NCBI RefSeq assembly: GCF_015355625.1
Contig: NZ_JACLAF010000014.1
Location: forward strand, 1-64,000
Source of the DNA: Tamlana sp. I1
Lineage (GTDB): Bacteria > Bacteroidota > Bacteroidia > Flavobacteriales > Flavobacteriaceae
Reading direction: 5' to 3'
Length of the DNA: 64,000 bases
Every line of letters begins with the position of its first letter. Position 1 is the stretch's first letter. This document shows positions 26,372 through 36,523 of the stretch, piece by piece. Position numbers and translations under genes: made by a program. A model generated the notes under the pieces. The model made no database searches. It had not been told where the DNA came from and saw only the letters and a program-made list of their open reading frames with translations.

Positions 26372-27640
26372 ATGAAAATTAAATTCACTACTTTTTTTTG
26401 TCTTTTTCTATTTTTCTTGTCTTTCACACAGGCACTTACTATAAATATAGGATTCCCTTTAAAAATATCAGAGTTATTACTTATGGTGATAATTATTCTA
26501 TATCTTTTTGTTGGATATTTGCCTAAAGAATATTTGTATATTGTTTTAAATAGCAAAAGTTTGGTTTTTTTTTTATTATGGGCACTTTTATCATTTGGTA
26601 TAAATAGTTTTTGGCAATATGATTATTCTTTAAAAAAAATACCATTTAGATTAAATGCAATTGGAGATAGTTTTTTAAGGCTTTGTTACATATACTTGAA
26701 TATTTTAGCATTTTTTATTAGTTGTTATTTTATTTCAAAAAGTACAAATATTTTAAAATATTTTGTGATTGGTGCAGTTATCGCAAGTTGTTATTCATGG
26801 TATTTATTTGTTTCTTCAGCCTTAGGTTTTCCTTATATAAAATTATTCGGAATGGAGTCATCTCCCCAAAAACTTTTTGGTATTATTAGATGTGGAACAT
26901 TTAAGGAAGGTAATTTTTTAGGACTTTTTTTAATTTTATCAGCAGCAGTTGCTTTTTTTAAACAAAATCTTAAAGCAGGATGGTTTTTATTATTTACCAT
27001 TATAACAACTATGTCTACAATTTCTATGGTTAGTGGAATTGTTTTTTTGATTTTTATTTACAGAAAAAAATTATTTACTGGAAAAGTTTTAATTATTTAC
27101 CCTTTAATTATAATTTCTTGTTTGTTTTTTATTAAAACTGAATATTTTCAACGTTATGTTGAAAAAAAAATATTTCAACCAGTAAGCAACCTTACTACCT
27201 CAAATTTTTCTAAAGTAGATAGGTATATCACAGGAAGGATTGCTTACAAGGAGGGACTTGATAACCCACTTCTTGGTGTTGGGCCCTATAACTATGCTTT
27301 ACATTACGATCATTATAATGATTATAAAAAAGTAGTAAAAAACCCTTCTAAATGGTTTGATAACTTTATAGCTAGAAACAATGTAAGAGGAATAACGAAT
27401 AATGTATATTTAGAAGTATGGTCTGAATACGGTATTGTTGGTTTTATTATTTTTTTGTTTTTTTTAGTAAAAACAGTAATTATAGCTTTTAAAAACAAAG
27501 ATGATTATATTACAGGAGGTATTATTGCAACCTTAATTTCTTTTAATGCTTTCCCATCTTTTATAATGTTATTCATTTGGGTGTTTTTTGCTATTCCATA
27601 TGCTATGTGTTATCAAAAAAAAATATCGAATGTTTTTTAA
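26372..27640 (+). CDS. O-antigen polymerase/ligase-like membrane protein (Wzy candidate 1)
   Basis: 422 residues with about 10-12 hydrophobic segments and one larger hydrophilic loop near 270-340 (with YKEGLDNPLLGVGPYNYA), the Wzy_C/O-antigen-ligase pattern in which a periplasmic loop follows a conserved GxGPxN-like stretch. It would polymerise flipped repeat units or ligate the polymer to lipid A-core. The next gene has the same architecture, so which is Wzy and which is the ligase cannot be told from sequence. Confidence 0.75.
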   Translation: MKIKFTTFFCLFLFFLSFTQALTINIGFPLKISELLLMVIIILYLFVGYLPKEYLYIVLNSKSLVFFLLWALLSFGINSFWQYDYSLKKIPFRLNAIGDSFLRLCYIYLNILAFFISCYFISKSTNILKYFVIGAVIASCYSWYLFVSSALGFPYIKLFGMESSPQKLFGIIRCGTFKEGNFLGLFLILSAAVAFFKQNLKAGWFLLFTIITTMSTISMVSGIVFLIFIYRKKLFTGKVLIIYPLIIISCLFFIKTEYFQRYVEKKIFQPVSNLTTSNFSKVDRYITGRIAYKEGLDNPLLGVGPYNYALHYDHYNDYKKVVKNPSKWFDNFIARNNVRGITNNVYLEVWSEYGIVGFIIFLFFLVKTVIIAFKNKDDYITGGIIATLISFNAFPSFIMLFIWVFFAIPYAMCYQKKISNVF

Positions 27641-28877
27641 AAACGTAAAAATGGTAAATGTTTCAATATATTTAATTGCGTTATTACCGTTATTATCTTT
27701 ATTTATGGTAAGTATCGCCATTATTGCTTTTTCAATCGGAGCTTTACTTAATAGTTTTTATTACCAAAAAATAAAGCAAATAAAAATAGAGAGTTTAAAA
27801 GTTGTTTTATTATGTGTTTTACCATTTTTAATGTATTTGATTTCACTGTTATGGACAGAGGATTTTAATAGTGGATTAAAAATTATAGAAAAAAATTTAG
27901 CTTTTCTTATATTACCTTCAGTAGTGTTTGTTTTAAAACCATTTAAAACATGTGCTCAATTAAAAATATTTAAGAAAATATTTGTCTGTTCTGCTGCATT
28001 CTCCGTAATAATTACATCTTGTTATTTGCTCTTTAATTTGAGGGGTATTTTAACCGCGCAAAATGCTTATTCCATTAATATTAAGCTTCGTGAAAGTATC
28101 GAGTTAGTGCCAATTATAGGGGAGCATTCAATTTATTTTTCATTAATATTAGCATTAGCAATAGTGTTACTTTTTTTTAATAGTTTTAATTATAGGTGGT
28201 TAAATATAGCTTTATATGTGTTATTTATTTTAGGAATTAGTATAGCAAGTTCAAAGGGTGTAATTTTGGCTGTTTTATTAGTAGTAGTTGTAGGTGTCTT
28301 CCAGCGGTTTAGAAATATAAAAAAAGCTATAACAGTTCTATTCTTTTCTTTTTTATGTTTTGGGTTTATTGTTTATTTTTCACCAATTAAAGAACGTTTA
28401 AACGAAATTATAGAGTCTAAATATATCTACCCCGAAGGTGTTCATTATAATTCTTTTAACTTACGTATGGCTATATATAATTGCTCACTTTCGTTAATTA
28501 AGGATACACCGATAATAGGTTTTGCTCCTGCAGACACCCAAAAGCAATTGAATGAATGTTACAAAAAGTTTAATACAAATGCATTTTTTGAAAAAAATTA
28601 CAATACGCACAATCAGTATTTTGATTATTTTTTATCATTTGGTATTTTAGGTTTAATGATAATTTTGTTTTCATTTACATATTTCTTAAGAATTGCTATT
28701 GTAAATAATAACTATGAGTATTTATGTTTTCTAACCTTATTCTATACTGCATTTCTTACTGAGAATATCTTGGTTAGAAATACGGGAATAGTTTTGTTTG
28801 TAACATTTAATTGTTTATTTGCATACTCAACTTTATTTACTAAAGAATTAAACCAAAATTTAAATTTGAAATCATGA
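27630..28877 (+). CDS. O-antigen ligase family membrane protein (Wzy/WaaL candidate 2)
   Basis: 415 residues from the ATG at 27630, which overlaps the previous gene by 11 bp; starts at 27588 and 27651 are possible. It has about 11 membrane helices and a large periplasmic loop with PIIGFAPADTQ and THNQYFDYFLSFGILG, which resembles the HNxxL-type motif of Wzy_C proteins. Possible roles are the same as for the gene before it. Having two such proteins side by side fits one polymerase plus one ligase. It ends in an ATGA overlap with the next glycosyltransferase. Confidence 0.75.
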   Translation: MFFKNVKMVNVSIYLIALLPLLSLFMVSIAIIAFSIGALLNSFYYQKIKQIKIESLKVVLLCVLPFLMYLISLLWTEDFNSGLKIIEKNLAFLILPSVVFVLKPFKTCAQLKIFKKIFVCSAAFSVIITSCYLLFNLRGILTAQNAYSINIKLRESIELVPIIGEHSIYFSLILALAIVLLFFNSFNYRWLNIALYVLFILGISIASSKGVILAVLLVVVVGVFQRFRNIKKAITVLFFSFLCFGFIVYFSPIKERLNEIIESKYIYPEGVHYNSFNLRMAIYNCSLSLIKDTPIIGFAPADTQKQLNECYKKFNTNAFFEKNYNTHNQYFDYFLSFGILGLMIILFSFTYFLRIAIVNNNYEYLCFLTLFYTAFLTENILVRNTGIVLFVTFNCLFAYSTLFTKELNQNLNLKS

Positions 28878-29917
28878 TTGTTATTAATGCTAGGTTTTTA
28901 ACCCAAAAGATGACGGGAGTACAAAGATATGCTTTTGAAATATGCAATAGATTACCAAAAAAAATTGGAAATCATGAACTTATTTTTGTAGCTCCTAATG
29001 AACCTGTTGTAAATAAATTGGAAAATGATATTGATATTGTTTTTGTCGGGAAGCATAAAGGGCAATTATGGGACCAACTAAGTTTACCTGTATTTTTGAA
29101 GAAAAATAAAAACCCTTTGTTGCTAAATTTCGTAGGGATAGCACCGATATTTTATAAGAACAAAATAATGTTTTTATACGACTTGGCTTTTAAACATCAC
29201 CCAGAATGGTTTTCATACTCTTTTCAGAAATTATATAATACCCTAATCCCTTTTAGTTTAAGTAATTCAAAGCGAATAGTTACAGATAGTAATTATGTGA
29301 AGCAAGATATTATTGAGACTTATAAAATTCTGGATAGAAAATTACATGTTATCTATGCAGCACCATCAGAGAAGTTTATCAATAAAAATTTAAAACGTGA
29401 AAAATTTATCCTAACGGTTTCTTCCATCGACCCAAGGAAAAATTTGAAACGTGTTATTGAAGCATTTAATAAAATAGACTCAGATTATAAACTTGTAATT
29501 GTAGGAAAAAAAAATAAAACATTTTCTAATGTTGGTTTAGATGAAGAAATTATTAATGATAATATTATCTTTACAGGATATTTGACAGATGAAGAATTGA
29601 TTGACATATATAATACAGCGGAATTATTTATATATGCGTCTTTATTTGAGGGTTTTGGGATACCTCCTTTAGAAGCCCAGGCATGTGGATGTGCATGTAT
29701 TATATCTAATGTGACTTCTTTGCCCGAAGTTTATGGTGATTCTGTTGAATATTTTGATCCTAATTCTGTAGATAATATAAAGTCTAAAATGGAGGAAGTT
29801 ATTAATAATAAAGACACAATTGATAAAATTAAAAACCTTAGTGCTTTAAACTTAAAACGCTATAATTGGGATGATTCAACCAGTAAATTGAAATGTATAA
29901 TTGAAGAATTAATATGA
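28874..29917 (+). CDS. Glycosyltransferase family 4 protein
   Basis: 347 residues with the GT-B fold. The C-terminal donor-binding half shows SSIDPRKNLKRVIEAF, VGKKN and FEGFGIPPLEAQACG, the EX7E signature of GT4 retaining enzymes. The N-terminal TGVQRYAFEI is the usual acceptor-side opening. It probably adds one sugar of the repeat unit on the cytoplasmic face of the membrane; GT4 enzymes in such clusters often use GDP-mannose-derived sugars, which fits the Gmd gene downstream. It overlaps both neighbours by 4 bp. Confidence 0.88.
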   Translation: MIVINARFLTQKMTGVQRYAFEICNRLPKKIGNHELIFVAPNEPVVNKLENDIDIVFVGKHKGQLWDQLSLPVFLKKNKNPLLLNFVGIAPIFYKNKIMFLYDLAFKHHPEWFSYSFQKLYNTLIPFSLSNSKRIVTDSNYVKQDIIETYKILDRKLHVIYAAPSEKFINKNLKREKFILTVSSIDPRKNLKRVIEAFNKIDSDYKLVIVGKKNKTFSNVGLDEEIINDNIIFTGYLTDEELIDIYNTAELFIYASLFEGFGIPPLEAQACGCACIISNVTSLPEVYGDSVEYFDPNSVDNIKSKMEEVINNKDTIDKIKNLSALNLKRYNWDDSTSKLKCIIEELI

Positions 29918-31062
29918 AAAAAGCATTAATCCATGATTGGTACACCGTTTACGGTGGAGCAGAAAGATGTGTTGAAAGTTTTACTAACATTTGGGACGAT
30001 TTTGATCATTTTTCTTTGATTGATGACTTATCACAGAAGAATAGAGATATTATTTTAAAAGGGAAACAGACAAAAAATACATTTATTCAAAAACTGCCGT
30101 TTGGTAAAACAAAATACAGAAGTTATTTACCTCTTTTTCCTTTAGCCATTGAAGAGTTAGATTTAAATGATTATGATTTAATTATTTCGTCATCTTCATC
30201 AGTTGCAAAAGGAGTATTAACGCGCCCAAATCAATTTCACATATCTTATGTTTATTCGCCGGTAAGATATGCTTGGGACTTATATTCTCAATATATTAAA
30301 GAAGCAAAATTAGATAAAGGAATTAAAGGCTTTATTGCTAGATATTTTTTATTTAAGTTAAGATTATGGGATTATTCTACGGCAAATAGGCCTAATCAAT
30401 ATATAGCTATTTCTAATTATGTAGCAAAAAGAATTAAAAAAATTTATAACAAAGAATCAATTGTTATATATCCACCAGTTGACACCAATTCTTTTACTCT
30501 AACAACTGAAACAAGTGATTATTATATTACTTGTTCGAGAATGGTTCCTTACAAAAGAATTGATCTCATAGTTGAGACATTTTCTAAAATTGGCAAAAAA
30601 TTAATTGTTGTAGGAGATGGGCCTGATTTTAAAAAAATAAAGAAATTAGCTAAATCCAATGTTGTACTTAAAGGGTATGTTGAAAAAGAAGAGATGCAAA
30701 GGTTGTTAATGCATGCTAGAGCTTTTATTTTTGCTGCTGAGGAAGATTTTGGTATAGCCCCAATTGAAGCTCAAGCTTGCGGCGTTCCTGTAATCGCCTA
30801 TGGTAAAGGAGGTGCTCTTGAAACGATAAAAGGAGTATTTCCAAGTAACAAAAATGTTAATGAAGAGATAACAGGTGTTTTCTTTGAGCGACAAAGTGTT
30901 AATGCTTTAGAAGAGGCTTTGATTTATTTTGAGAAAAACGAATCTTTATTTGTTAAAAAAAATATTAGAAAAAATGCAGAGCTTTTTAGTATAGAACGAT
31001 TTGAAAAAGAATTTAAAAATACAGTAGAAACATTATATAATAATTGGAAAGAAAATAAATAA
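29914..31062 (+). CDS. Glycosyltransferase family 4 protein (WbaZ-like)
   Basis: 382 residues, GT-B fold. [13 protein letters not shown] at the N-terminus and [11 protein letters not shown] are characteristic of WbaZ-type mannosyl or rhamnosyl transferases; the C-terminal half has [19 protein letters not shown] and [15 protein letters not shown] (EX7E). It likely transfers a GDP-activated hexose or deoxyhexose, consistent with the Gmd and reductase genes that follow at once. The start overlaps the previous stop as ATGA. Confidence 0.87.
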   Translation: MKKALIHDWYTVYGGAERCVESFTNIWDDFDHFSLIDDLSQKNRDIILKGKQTKNTFIQKLPFGKTKYRSYLPLFPLAIEELDLNDYDLIISSSSSVAKGVLTRPNQFHISYVYSPVRYAWDLYSQYIKEAKLDKGIKGFIARYFLFKLRLWDYSTANRPNQYIAISNYVAKRIKKIYNKESIVIYPPVDTNSFTLTTETSDYYITCSRMVPYKRIDLIVETFSKIGKKLIVVGDGPDFKKIKKLAKSNVVLKGYVEKEEMQRLLMHARAFIFAAEEDFGIAPIEAQACGVPVIAYGKGGALETIKGVFPSNKNVNEEITGVFFERQSVNALEEALIYFEKNESLFVKKNIRKNAELFSIERFEKEFKNTVETLYNNWKENK

Positions 31063-31064
31063 AA

Positions 31065-32099
31065 ATGAAAAAAGCCATAATAACGGGAATTACAGGGCAA
31101 GATGCAGCATATTTAGCAGAACTTTTACTAGGCAAAGGGTATAAGGTTTTTGGAACATATAGAAGAACAAGTTCTACCAATTTTTGGAGAATAGAAGAGC
31201 TTGGAGTAGATCAGCACCCAAATTTAACTTTATTAGAATATGACTTAATTGATTTATCCAGTGCGTATAGAATTATTTCAGAAATTGAGCCAGATGAAAT
31301 ATACAATTTAGCAGCACAAAGCTTTGTAGGAGTTTCTTTTACCCAGCCTATAGCAACTGCACAAATTACGGGTGTTGGTGCAATGAATTTATTGGAAGCT
31401 ATAAGAACCATAAATCCAAAGATTAAATTTTATCAAGCCTCTACTTCTGAAATGTTTGGTAAGGTTCATGCTATTCCCCAGAAAGAAGATACACCGTTTC
31501 ACCCTAGAAGCCCTTATGGTGTCGCTAAAGTTTTTGCTCATTGGGCCACTTTAAATTATCAAGAGTCGTATAATTTATTTGCGACAAGTGGTATATTATT
31601 TAACCACGAATCGCCTTTAAGAGGGAAAGAGTTTGTAACTAGAAAAATTACAGATGCTGTTGCTAAAATTCATTTAGGAAAACAAGATTTTTTAGAATTA
31701 GGAAATATGGATGCTAAAAGAGATTGGGGTTATGCAAAGGAATATGTAGATGGTATGTATCGCATGTTACAAATTGATGAGCCAGGAACCTTCGTGCTTG
31801 CTACGAACAAAACACAAACAGTTAGAGATTTCGTTACTTTAGCTTTTAATGCTGTTGATGTAGATATTCAATGGAAAGGGGAAGCGGAGAATGAAATTGG
31901 ATTGGATGCTGCAACAGGAAAAGAATTAATAAAAGTCAACCCTAAGTTTTATCGTCCTGCAGAAGTAGAGTTGTTAATTGGAGATGCTTCCAAAGCAAAT
32001 GAAAAATTAGGATGGAAACCTAAAACAACATTAAAAGAGTTGTGTGATATGATGGTGAAAAAAGATATAGAAAGAAATGAAAATGGTGGAACTTTCTAA
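31065..32099 (+). CDS. gmd: GDP-mannose 4,6-dehydratase
   Basis: 344 residues, extended SDR. The NADP-binding loop is [12 protein letters not shown] (8-19), followed by GTYRR; STSEMFG supplies the active-site Thr/Glu and SPYGVAK the Tyr-xxx-Lys. It makes GDP-4-keto-6-deoxy-D-mannose, precursor of GDP-D-rhamnose, GDP-fucose and related sugars. It starts 2 bp after the previous gene and overlaps the next, whose product probably reduces its product. Confidence 0.95.
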   Translation: MKKAIITGITGQDAAYLAELLLGKGYKVFGTYRRTSSTNFWRIEELGVDQHPNLTLLEYDLIDLSSAYRIISEIEPDEIYNLAAQSFVGVSFTQPIATAQITGVGAMNLLEAIRTINPKIKFYQASTSEMFGKVHAIPQKEDTPFHPRSPYGVAKVFAHWATLNYQESYNLFATSGILFNHESPLRGKEFVTRKITDAVAKIHLGKQDFLELGNMDAKRDWGYAKEYVDGMYRMLQIDEPGTFVLATNKTQTVRDFVTLAFNAVDVDIQWKGEAENEIGLDAATGKELIKVNPKFYRPAEVELLIGDASKANEKLGWKPKTTLKELCDMMVKKDIERNENGGTF

Positions 32100-32979
32100 G
32101 AAAAAAGTATTTATTACTGGGATTAGTGGTTTTACGGGAATTCATCTCGAAAAACATTTAATAAATGAGGGTTTTGATGTTTATGGGTCAACATTAGCAC
32201 AAGCAGATAATCCAAAACATTTGTCTTGTAATATTTTAAATGAACAAGACCTGTTTGAAACTTTAAGATTTGTTAAACCTGATTATATAATACATTTAGC
32301 TGCTGTCTCTTTTGTAGCATCTGAAAATATGCAAAATATTTATAATGTAAATATTTTTGGAACTTTGAATTTATTAGAGGCAATTGAAAGGTTGAACTAT
32401 ATTCCTGATAAAATATTAATTGCGAGTAGTGGAGCTGTTTATGGAAATAGGGAGGGAGAGTTGGACGAGTCAATGTGTCCGCAACCTGTTAACCATTATG
32501 GGAATAGTAAGTTGGTTATGGAAAATATGATTCGTTCTTATTTTGACAGACAAAATATAGTGATTACTAGACCTTTTAATTATACTGGTGTTGGTCAAGA
32601 ATCTCATTTTTTAGTACCTAAAATAGTGTCACATTTTAAAGAGAATAAGTCAGAGATTGCCTTAGGAAATATAGATGTTTATAGAGAGTTTAATGATGTT
32701 AGTTTTGTTGTAGAATGCTACGAAAAACTGATAAAGAGTGATGTGAAGTCAGAAATTGTAAATGTTTGTAGTGGTAGTGCTATAAATATAAAAGAAATTA
32801 TTAGTGTTTTAGAGGGACTTTCTAGGCGTAAAATAAGTGTTACTATAAACCCTAAATTTGTTAGAAAGAATGAAATCCAAACGCTCTGTGGTTCTAGAAA
32901 AAAATTAAATTCAATAATTGGTGATTTTCATAGAAATTATGATATAGAAAACACATTAAGTAAAATGTTTAATCATTAA
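32077..32979 (+). CDS. NAD(P)-dependent epimerase/dehydratase, probable GDP-6-deoxy-D-mannose reductase
   Basis: 300 residues, extended [13 protein letters not shown] is the dinucleotide loop, ASSGAVYG the active-site segment and HYGNSK the Tyr-xxx-Lys pair. It lacks the MVGSA-type signature of GDP-fucose synthase (Fcl), so RMD-type reduction of the Gmd product to GDP-D-rhamnose is more likely. The coding region overlaps gmd by 23 bp; an ATG at 32083 would reduce this to 17. It is the last gene of the very AT-rich block, as base composition changes at the next gene. Confidence 0.78.
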   Translation: MKMVELSKKKVFITGISGFTGIHLEKHLINEGFDVYGSTLAQADNPKHLSCNILNEQDLFETLRFVKPDYIIHLAAVSFVASENMQNIYNVNIFGTLNLLEAIERLNYIPDKILIASSGAVYGNREGELDESMCPQPVNHYGNSKLVMENMIRSYFDRQNIVITRPFNYTGVGQESHFLVPKIVSHFKENKSEIALGNIDVYREFNDVSFVVECYEKLIKSDVKSEIVNVCSGSAINIKEIISVLEGLSRRKISVTINPKFVRKNEIQTLCGSRKKLNSIIGDFHRNYDIENTLSKMFNH

Positions 32980-33019
32980 AATTATTGATCCACTTTTCGA
33001 TTAAGTAGCTCATTATATT

Positions 33020-34006
33020 ATGAAAAAAGTTCTAATAACAGGAGCAGCAGGATTTTTAGGCTCGCATTTATGCGATCGCTTCATCGGTGAAGGTTATGCC
33101 GTTATTGGCATGGATAACTTTATTACGGGAGATAAAAAGAACCTGGCTCATTTAGAACAGCACCTCCATTTTCAATTTATTGAACACGACGTTACCGAGT
33201 TTGTGTCCATTGAAGGTGATTTAGATTATATTTTACATTTTGCATCGCCAGCTAGCCCTATTGATTATTTAAAAATCCCTATTCAAACGTTAAAGGTAGG
33301 CTCATTAGGTACCCATAATTTGTTGGGCTTGGCTAAAGCTAAAGGAGCACGAATTCTTATTGCTTCGACATCTGAGGTTTATGGCGACCCCTTAGTGCAT
33401 CCTCAAAATGAAGATTACTATGGTAATGTGAATACCATTGGCCCTCGCGGGGTTTATGATGAGGCCAAGCGATTCCAGGAATCCATCACTATGGCTTACC
33501 ATCGTTTTCATGGTTTAGAAACCCGTATTGTTCGTATATTTAACACTTATGGACCAAGAATGCGCCTAAATGATGGCCGTGTAATTCCTGCTTTTATGGG
33601 GCAGGCTTTACGAGGTGAAGATTTAACTATTTTTGGTGAAGGTTCGCAAACCCGATCCTTTTGTTATGTAGGCGATCAGGTAGAAGGGATTTACAGATTG
33701 CTATTAAGTGATTATACAGGACCTGTAAATATTGGGAACCCGCATGAGATCTCAATTAAAGACTTTGCAGAGGAAATTATAAAATTAACAGGAACTGCTC
33801 AAAAAGTTATCTATAAAGATTTACCTGTTGATGACCCCATGCAAAGGCAACCTGATATTACATTGGCGAAACGTGTGTTAGGCTGGGAACCCCAAATAGG
33901 TCGTGCTGAAGGCATGCAAATAACCTACAATTATTTTAAGGGTTTAACACCTGATGAACTCTATAAAAGTGAACATAAAGATTTTAAAAATCATATAAAA
34001 AAATAA
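33020..34006 (+). CDS. UDP-glucuronic acid decarboxylase (UDP-xylose synthase)
   Basis: 328 residues, extended SDR of the UXS type. [10 protein letters not shown] (8-17) binds [23 protein letters not shown] and the YDEAKR catalytic Tyr/Lys are characteristic of UXS, as are FNTYGPRM and the RSFCYV near the C-terminal third. It would convert UDP-glucuronate to UDP-xylose. Its codon and base usage looks like that of the rfb and housekeeping genes, not like the block just upstream. The polyprenyl transferase starts immediately after its stop. Confidence 0.9.
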   Translation: MKKVLITGAAGFLGSHLCDRFIGEGYAVIGMDNFITGDKKNLAHLEQHLHFQFIEHDVTEFVSIEGDLDYILHFASPASPIDYLKIPIQTLKVGSLGTHNLLGLAKAKGARILIASTSEVYGDPLVHPQNEDYYGNVNTIGPRGVYDEAKRFQESITMAYHRFHGLETRIVRIFNTYGPRMRLNDGRVIPAFMGQALRGEDLTIFGEGSQTRSFCYVGDQVEGIYRLLLSDYTGPVNIGNPHEISIKDFAEEIIKLTGTAQKVIYKDLPVDDPMQRQPDITLAKRVLGWEPQIGRAEGMQITYNYFKGLTPDELYKSEHKDFKNHIKK

Positions 34007-35359
34007 GTGGAATACAAAAGAAGCAGATATTCAGGGTATATAAAGCCGCTCTTTGGGTTTATAGATTTAATCATTATTAATTTGGCGGTTTTTTTCTTCG
34101 ACATTAACCTAACAGATGTCTATGTATTTTGTGTCTATATTTCTTTGTTGTGGGTAGTCATTGCTATTAAAAACCATTTTTATGAAATAGAAAGACACAC
34201 CAAATTAATTCAAATTATACCCTTGCTTTTTAGGCAGATTATCATTTTTGCTGTTGTGCTATACGCGTTTATAGGGTTTTTTAAGCAGCCTAGTATCAGT
34301 AGGTTGTCTTTGGTTTACTATATTTTGGCTGTGTTTGCATGTATAAGTGCATTTAAATTAATAAGTACTTTTTTGTTAAAAAAGTACCGAACGGTTTTTG
34401 GTGGAAATATTAGAAACGTAATTGTAATTGGTAGTAACGAAAAAACCAGACAATTAATAAAAACCTTTAAAAGACGTGCTGATTTTGGATACAGTTTTAA
34501 AGCTAAATTTAGTGTAAATGATCATGGCTTTAGTTTAGAAAAGTGTTACCACTATATTATTGCAAATAATATTGATGAAATTTATTTTTCTGTAGCCGAA
34601 TTATCTAATAAACAGATTAATAGTTTAATCGATTTTGCAGATAATAATTTAAGAGAATTAAAGTTTATTCCCGATAATAAGGATATTTATTCCAAACGTT
34701 TAAAGTATCAGTATTACGATTACATCCCTATTTTATCGATAAGGGCGATCCCTTTACAAGAACCAGGAAATAAATTTGTTAAAAGAGTGTTTGACATCCT
34801 GTTTTCATCTTTTGTTATTGTTTTTTTACTGTCTTGGTTAACGCCTATCATCGCTATTTTAATCCGATTAGAATCTAAAGGCCCCATATTTTTTAAGCAA
34901 TCTAGAAATGGTTTTAACTATCAAGAATTCGATTGTTATAAATTTAGATCCATGAGGCCTAATAAAGATGCGCACTTGCATCAGGCAACTAAAGGCGACA
35001 TGCGTATTACAAAGGTGGGAGCATTTATTCGAAAAACCAGTATCGATGAATTGCCTCAATTTTTTAATGTTTTGTTTGGCGATATGTCTGTGGTAGGACC
35101 GCGTCCGCATATGGTTAGTCATACCAGTATGTATGCCCAACGCGTTGATAAGTTTATGGTGCGTCATTTTGTGAAACCTGGTATTACAGGAATGGCTCAG
35201 ATTAGTGGTTTTAGAGGTGAAATAGAAACCGATAAAGATATTATTAACCGTGTGAAATACGACATCTTCTATATTGAAAACTGGTCACTTTTATTAGATA
35301 TTAAAATCACCATTCAAACATTTTTAAATGCGATTAAAGGTGAAGAAAAAGCTTATTAA
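34007..35359 (+). CDS. Polyprenyl-phosphate sugar-1-phosphate transferase (WcaJ/WbaP type)
   Basis: 450 residues. Four N-terminal membrane helices and a nucleotide-binding-like middle (IVIGSNEKTRQL) precede a fifth hydrophobic segment and the C-terminal bacterial sugar transferase domain with KRVFDILFSS, DCYKFRSM, TSIDELPQFFNV and VVGPRPH. It loads the first sugar phosphate onto undecaprenyl phosphate and so starts the repeat unit. The start is a GTG directly after the UXS stop codon. Confidence 0.92.
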   Translation: MEYKRSRYSGYIKPLFGFIDLIIINLAVFFFDINLTDVYVFCVYISLLWVVIAIKNHFYEIERHTKLIQIIPLLFRQIIIFAVVLYAFIGFFKQPSISRLSLVYYILAVFACISAFKLISTFLLKKYRTVFGGNIRNVIVIGSNEKTRQLIKTFKRRADFGYSFKAKFSVNDHGFSLEKCYHYIIANNIDEIYFSVAELSNKQINSLIDFADNNLRELKFIPDNKDIYSKRLKYQYYDYIPILSIRAIPLQEPGNKFVKRVFDILFSSFVIVFLLSWLTPIIAILIRLESKGPIFFKQSRNGFNYQEFDCYKFRSMRPNKDAHLHQATKGDMRITKVGAFIRKTSIDELPQFFNVLFGDMSVVGPRPHMVSHTSMYAQRVDKFMVRHFVKPGITGMAQISGFRGEIETDKDIINRVKYDIFYIENWSLLLDIKITIQTFLNAIKGEEKAY

Positions 35360-35374
35360 TCATCCACTGTAGTG

Positions 35375-36169
35375 ATGCAGCCTTTGGTTTCTGTAATAAC
35401 ACCCATGTTTAATTCTGAAGCTTTTATTTCAGAAACTATTCGTAGTGTGATTAGTCAGACCTATCTAAATTGGGAATTGCTTTTAATTGATGATGCTTCT
35501 GAAGATGCTACTTTGCAAGTCATTCAGCCTTTTTTAGAAAACCATGCCAACATCAAACTTTATAAAAACCCTAAAAATTTAGGAGCTGCTGTGTCCCGTA
35601 ATTTAGGCATTGAAGCTGCACAAGGCGATTTTATAGCCTTTTTAGATGCCGATGACCTGTGGAAACCTAATAAACTGGAGCTACAGGTTAAGTTTATGCA
35701 AACTGAAAACTGTGCCGTTAGTTTTTCTACTTACTATTTTATCGATGCTAACGGAAATCCATTGAAGAAACGCGCTAATGCGTTACCAGTCTTAACTTAC
35801 GAAAAACTTCTAAAAAGTAATTACATTGGGAATTTAACAGGGATGTATAATGTGAAAAAGTTAGGTAAAATAACTACTCCAAATCTACGTAAGCGTCAGG
35901 ATTGGTTGTTGTGGTTAGCGGCGATTAAAAAATCGGGGCAACCTGCTTTGGGAATTCCGTCGTCTTTAGCATACTACCGGGTTAGAAAAGACTCCATGTC
36001 GGCCAATAAATTTGAATTGCTTAAACATAATTATTGGGTATATCATAAAGGCTTGGGTTATTCTAAATTAAAATCTTTGTACTGTATGTTGGTGTTTTTA
36101 GTGGAGCATTTTTTTGTGAAGGCTAAGTTGGTTGAGAAGTTGAGTAGTAATAAAGTTATAAAGTTATAA
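35375..36169 (+). CDS. Glycosyltransferase family 2 protein
   Basis: 264 residues from the ATG at 35375; a GTG one codon earlier is also in frame. GT-A fold: SVITPMFNSE opens the domain, LLIDDASEDAT follows, and FLDADDLWKPNKLE is the metal-binding DxD region. It adds a sugar to the lipid-linked intermediate from a nucleotide-sugar donor. The last codons (SNKVIKL then stop) are spelled by an AAAGTTATA simple repeat that continues beyond the gene, so the C-terminus seems to have been replaced or extended by repeat sequence. Confidence 0.88.
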   Translation: MQPLVSVITPMFNSEAFISETIRSVISQTYLNWELLLIDDASEDATLQVIQPFLENHANIKLYKNPKNLGAAVSRNLGIEAAQGDFIAFLDADDLWKPNKLELQVKFMQTENCAVSFSTYYFIDANGNPLKKRANALPVLTYEKLLKSNYIGNLTGMYNVKKLGKITTPNLRKRQDWLLWLAAIKKSGQPALGIPSSLAYYRVRKDSMSANKFELLKHNYWVYHKGLGYSKLKSLYCMLVFLVEHFFVKAKLVEKLSSNKVIKL

Positions 36170-36500
36170 AGTTATAAGGTTATATAGTTATAAAGTTAGG
36201 TGGTTAAGGAGCTAATAGCTAAGCAGTCTTAGGCATGCTCAGCTTGAAATTTTTGGTTCTATTTAAGAACATGGATCGGTATAAACATTTATTTATTACT
36301 GTTTTTCTTAATCTACAGGGTGTTCGAGCGGCGTCGAGAAGTACACTTTAAACTTGTTGTTTTACGTCACCTTGAATTTATTTCAGGGGTATCAAAAGTA
36401 CAGAATACTTTTTATGTAATTGCTCTGTCATTCCCACGCTAGGAGGAATCCCAGAATAACGTAGTAAAGATTCTTCATTACGCTACGCTTCAATCTGATT
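36145..36500. repeat. Mixed repeat debris after the GT2 gene
   Basis: 354 bp without a gene after 36169. AGTTATAAAGTTATA-type simple repeat (36150-36205) resembles the flanks of the four-helix-bundle cassette near 17.5 kb but lacks a gene and a complementary partner. A half element GTGTTCGAGCGGCGTCGAGA (36319-36341) belongs to the family at 37.9 kb. TGTCATTCCCACGCTAGGAG (36426-36453) belongs to the TGTCATTCCGAC family seen at 20 kb. Confidence 0.75.
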
Positions 36501-36523
36501 GATAATGCGTTACTTTAAAAAAC

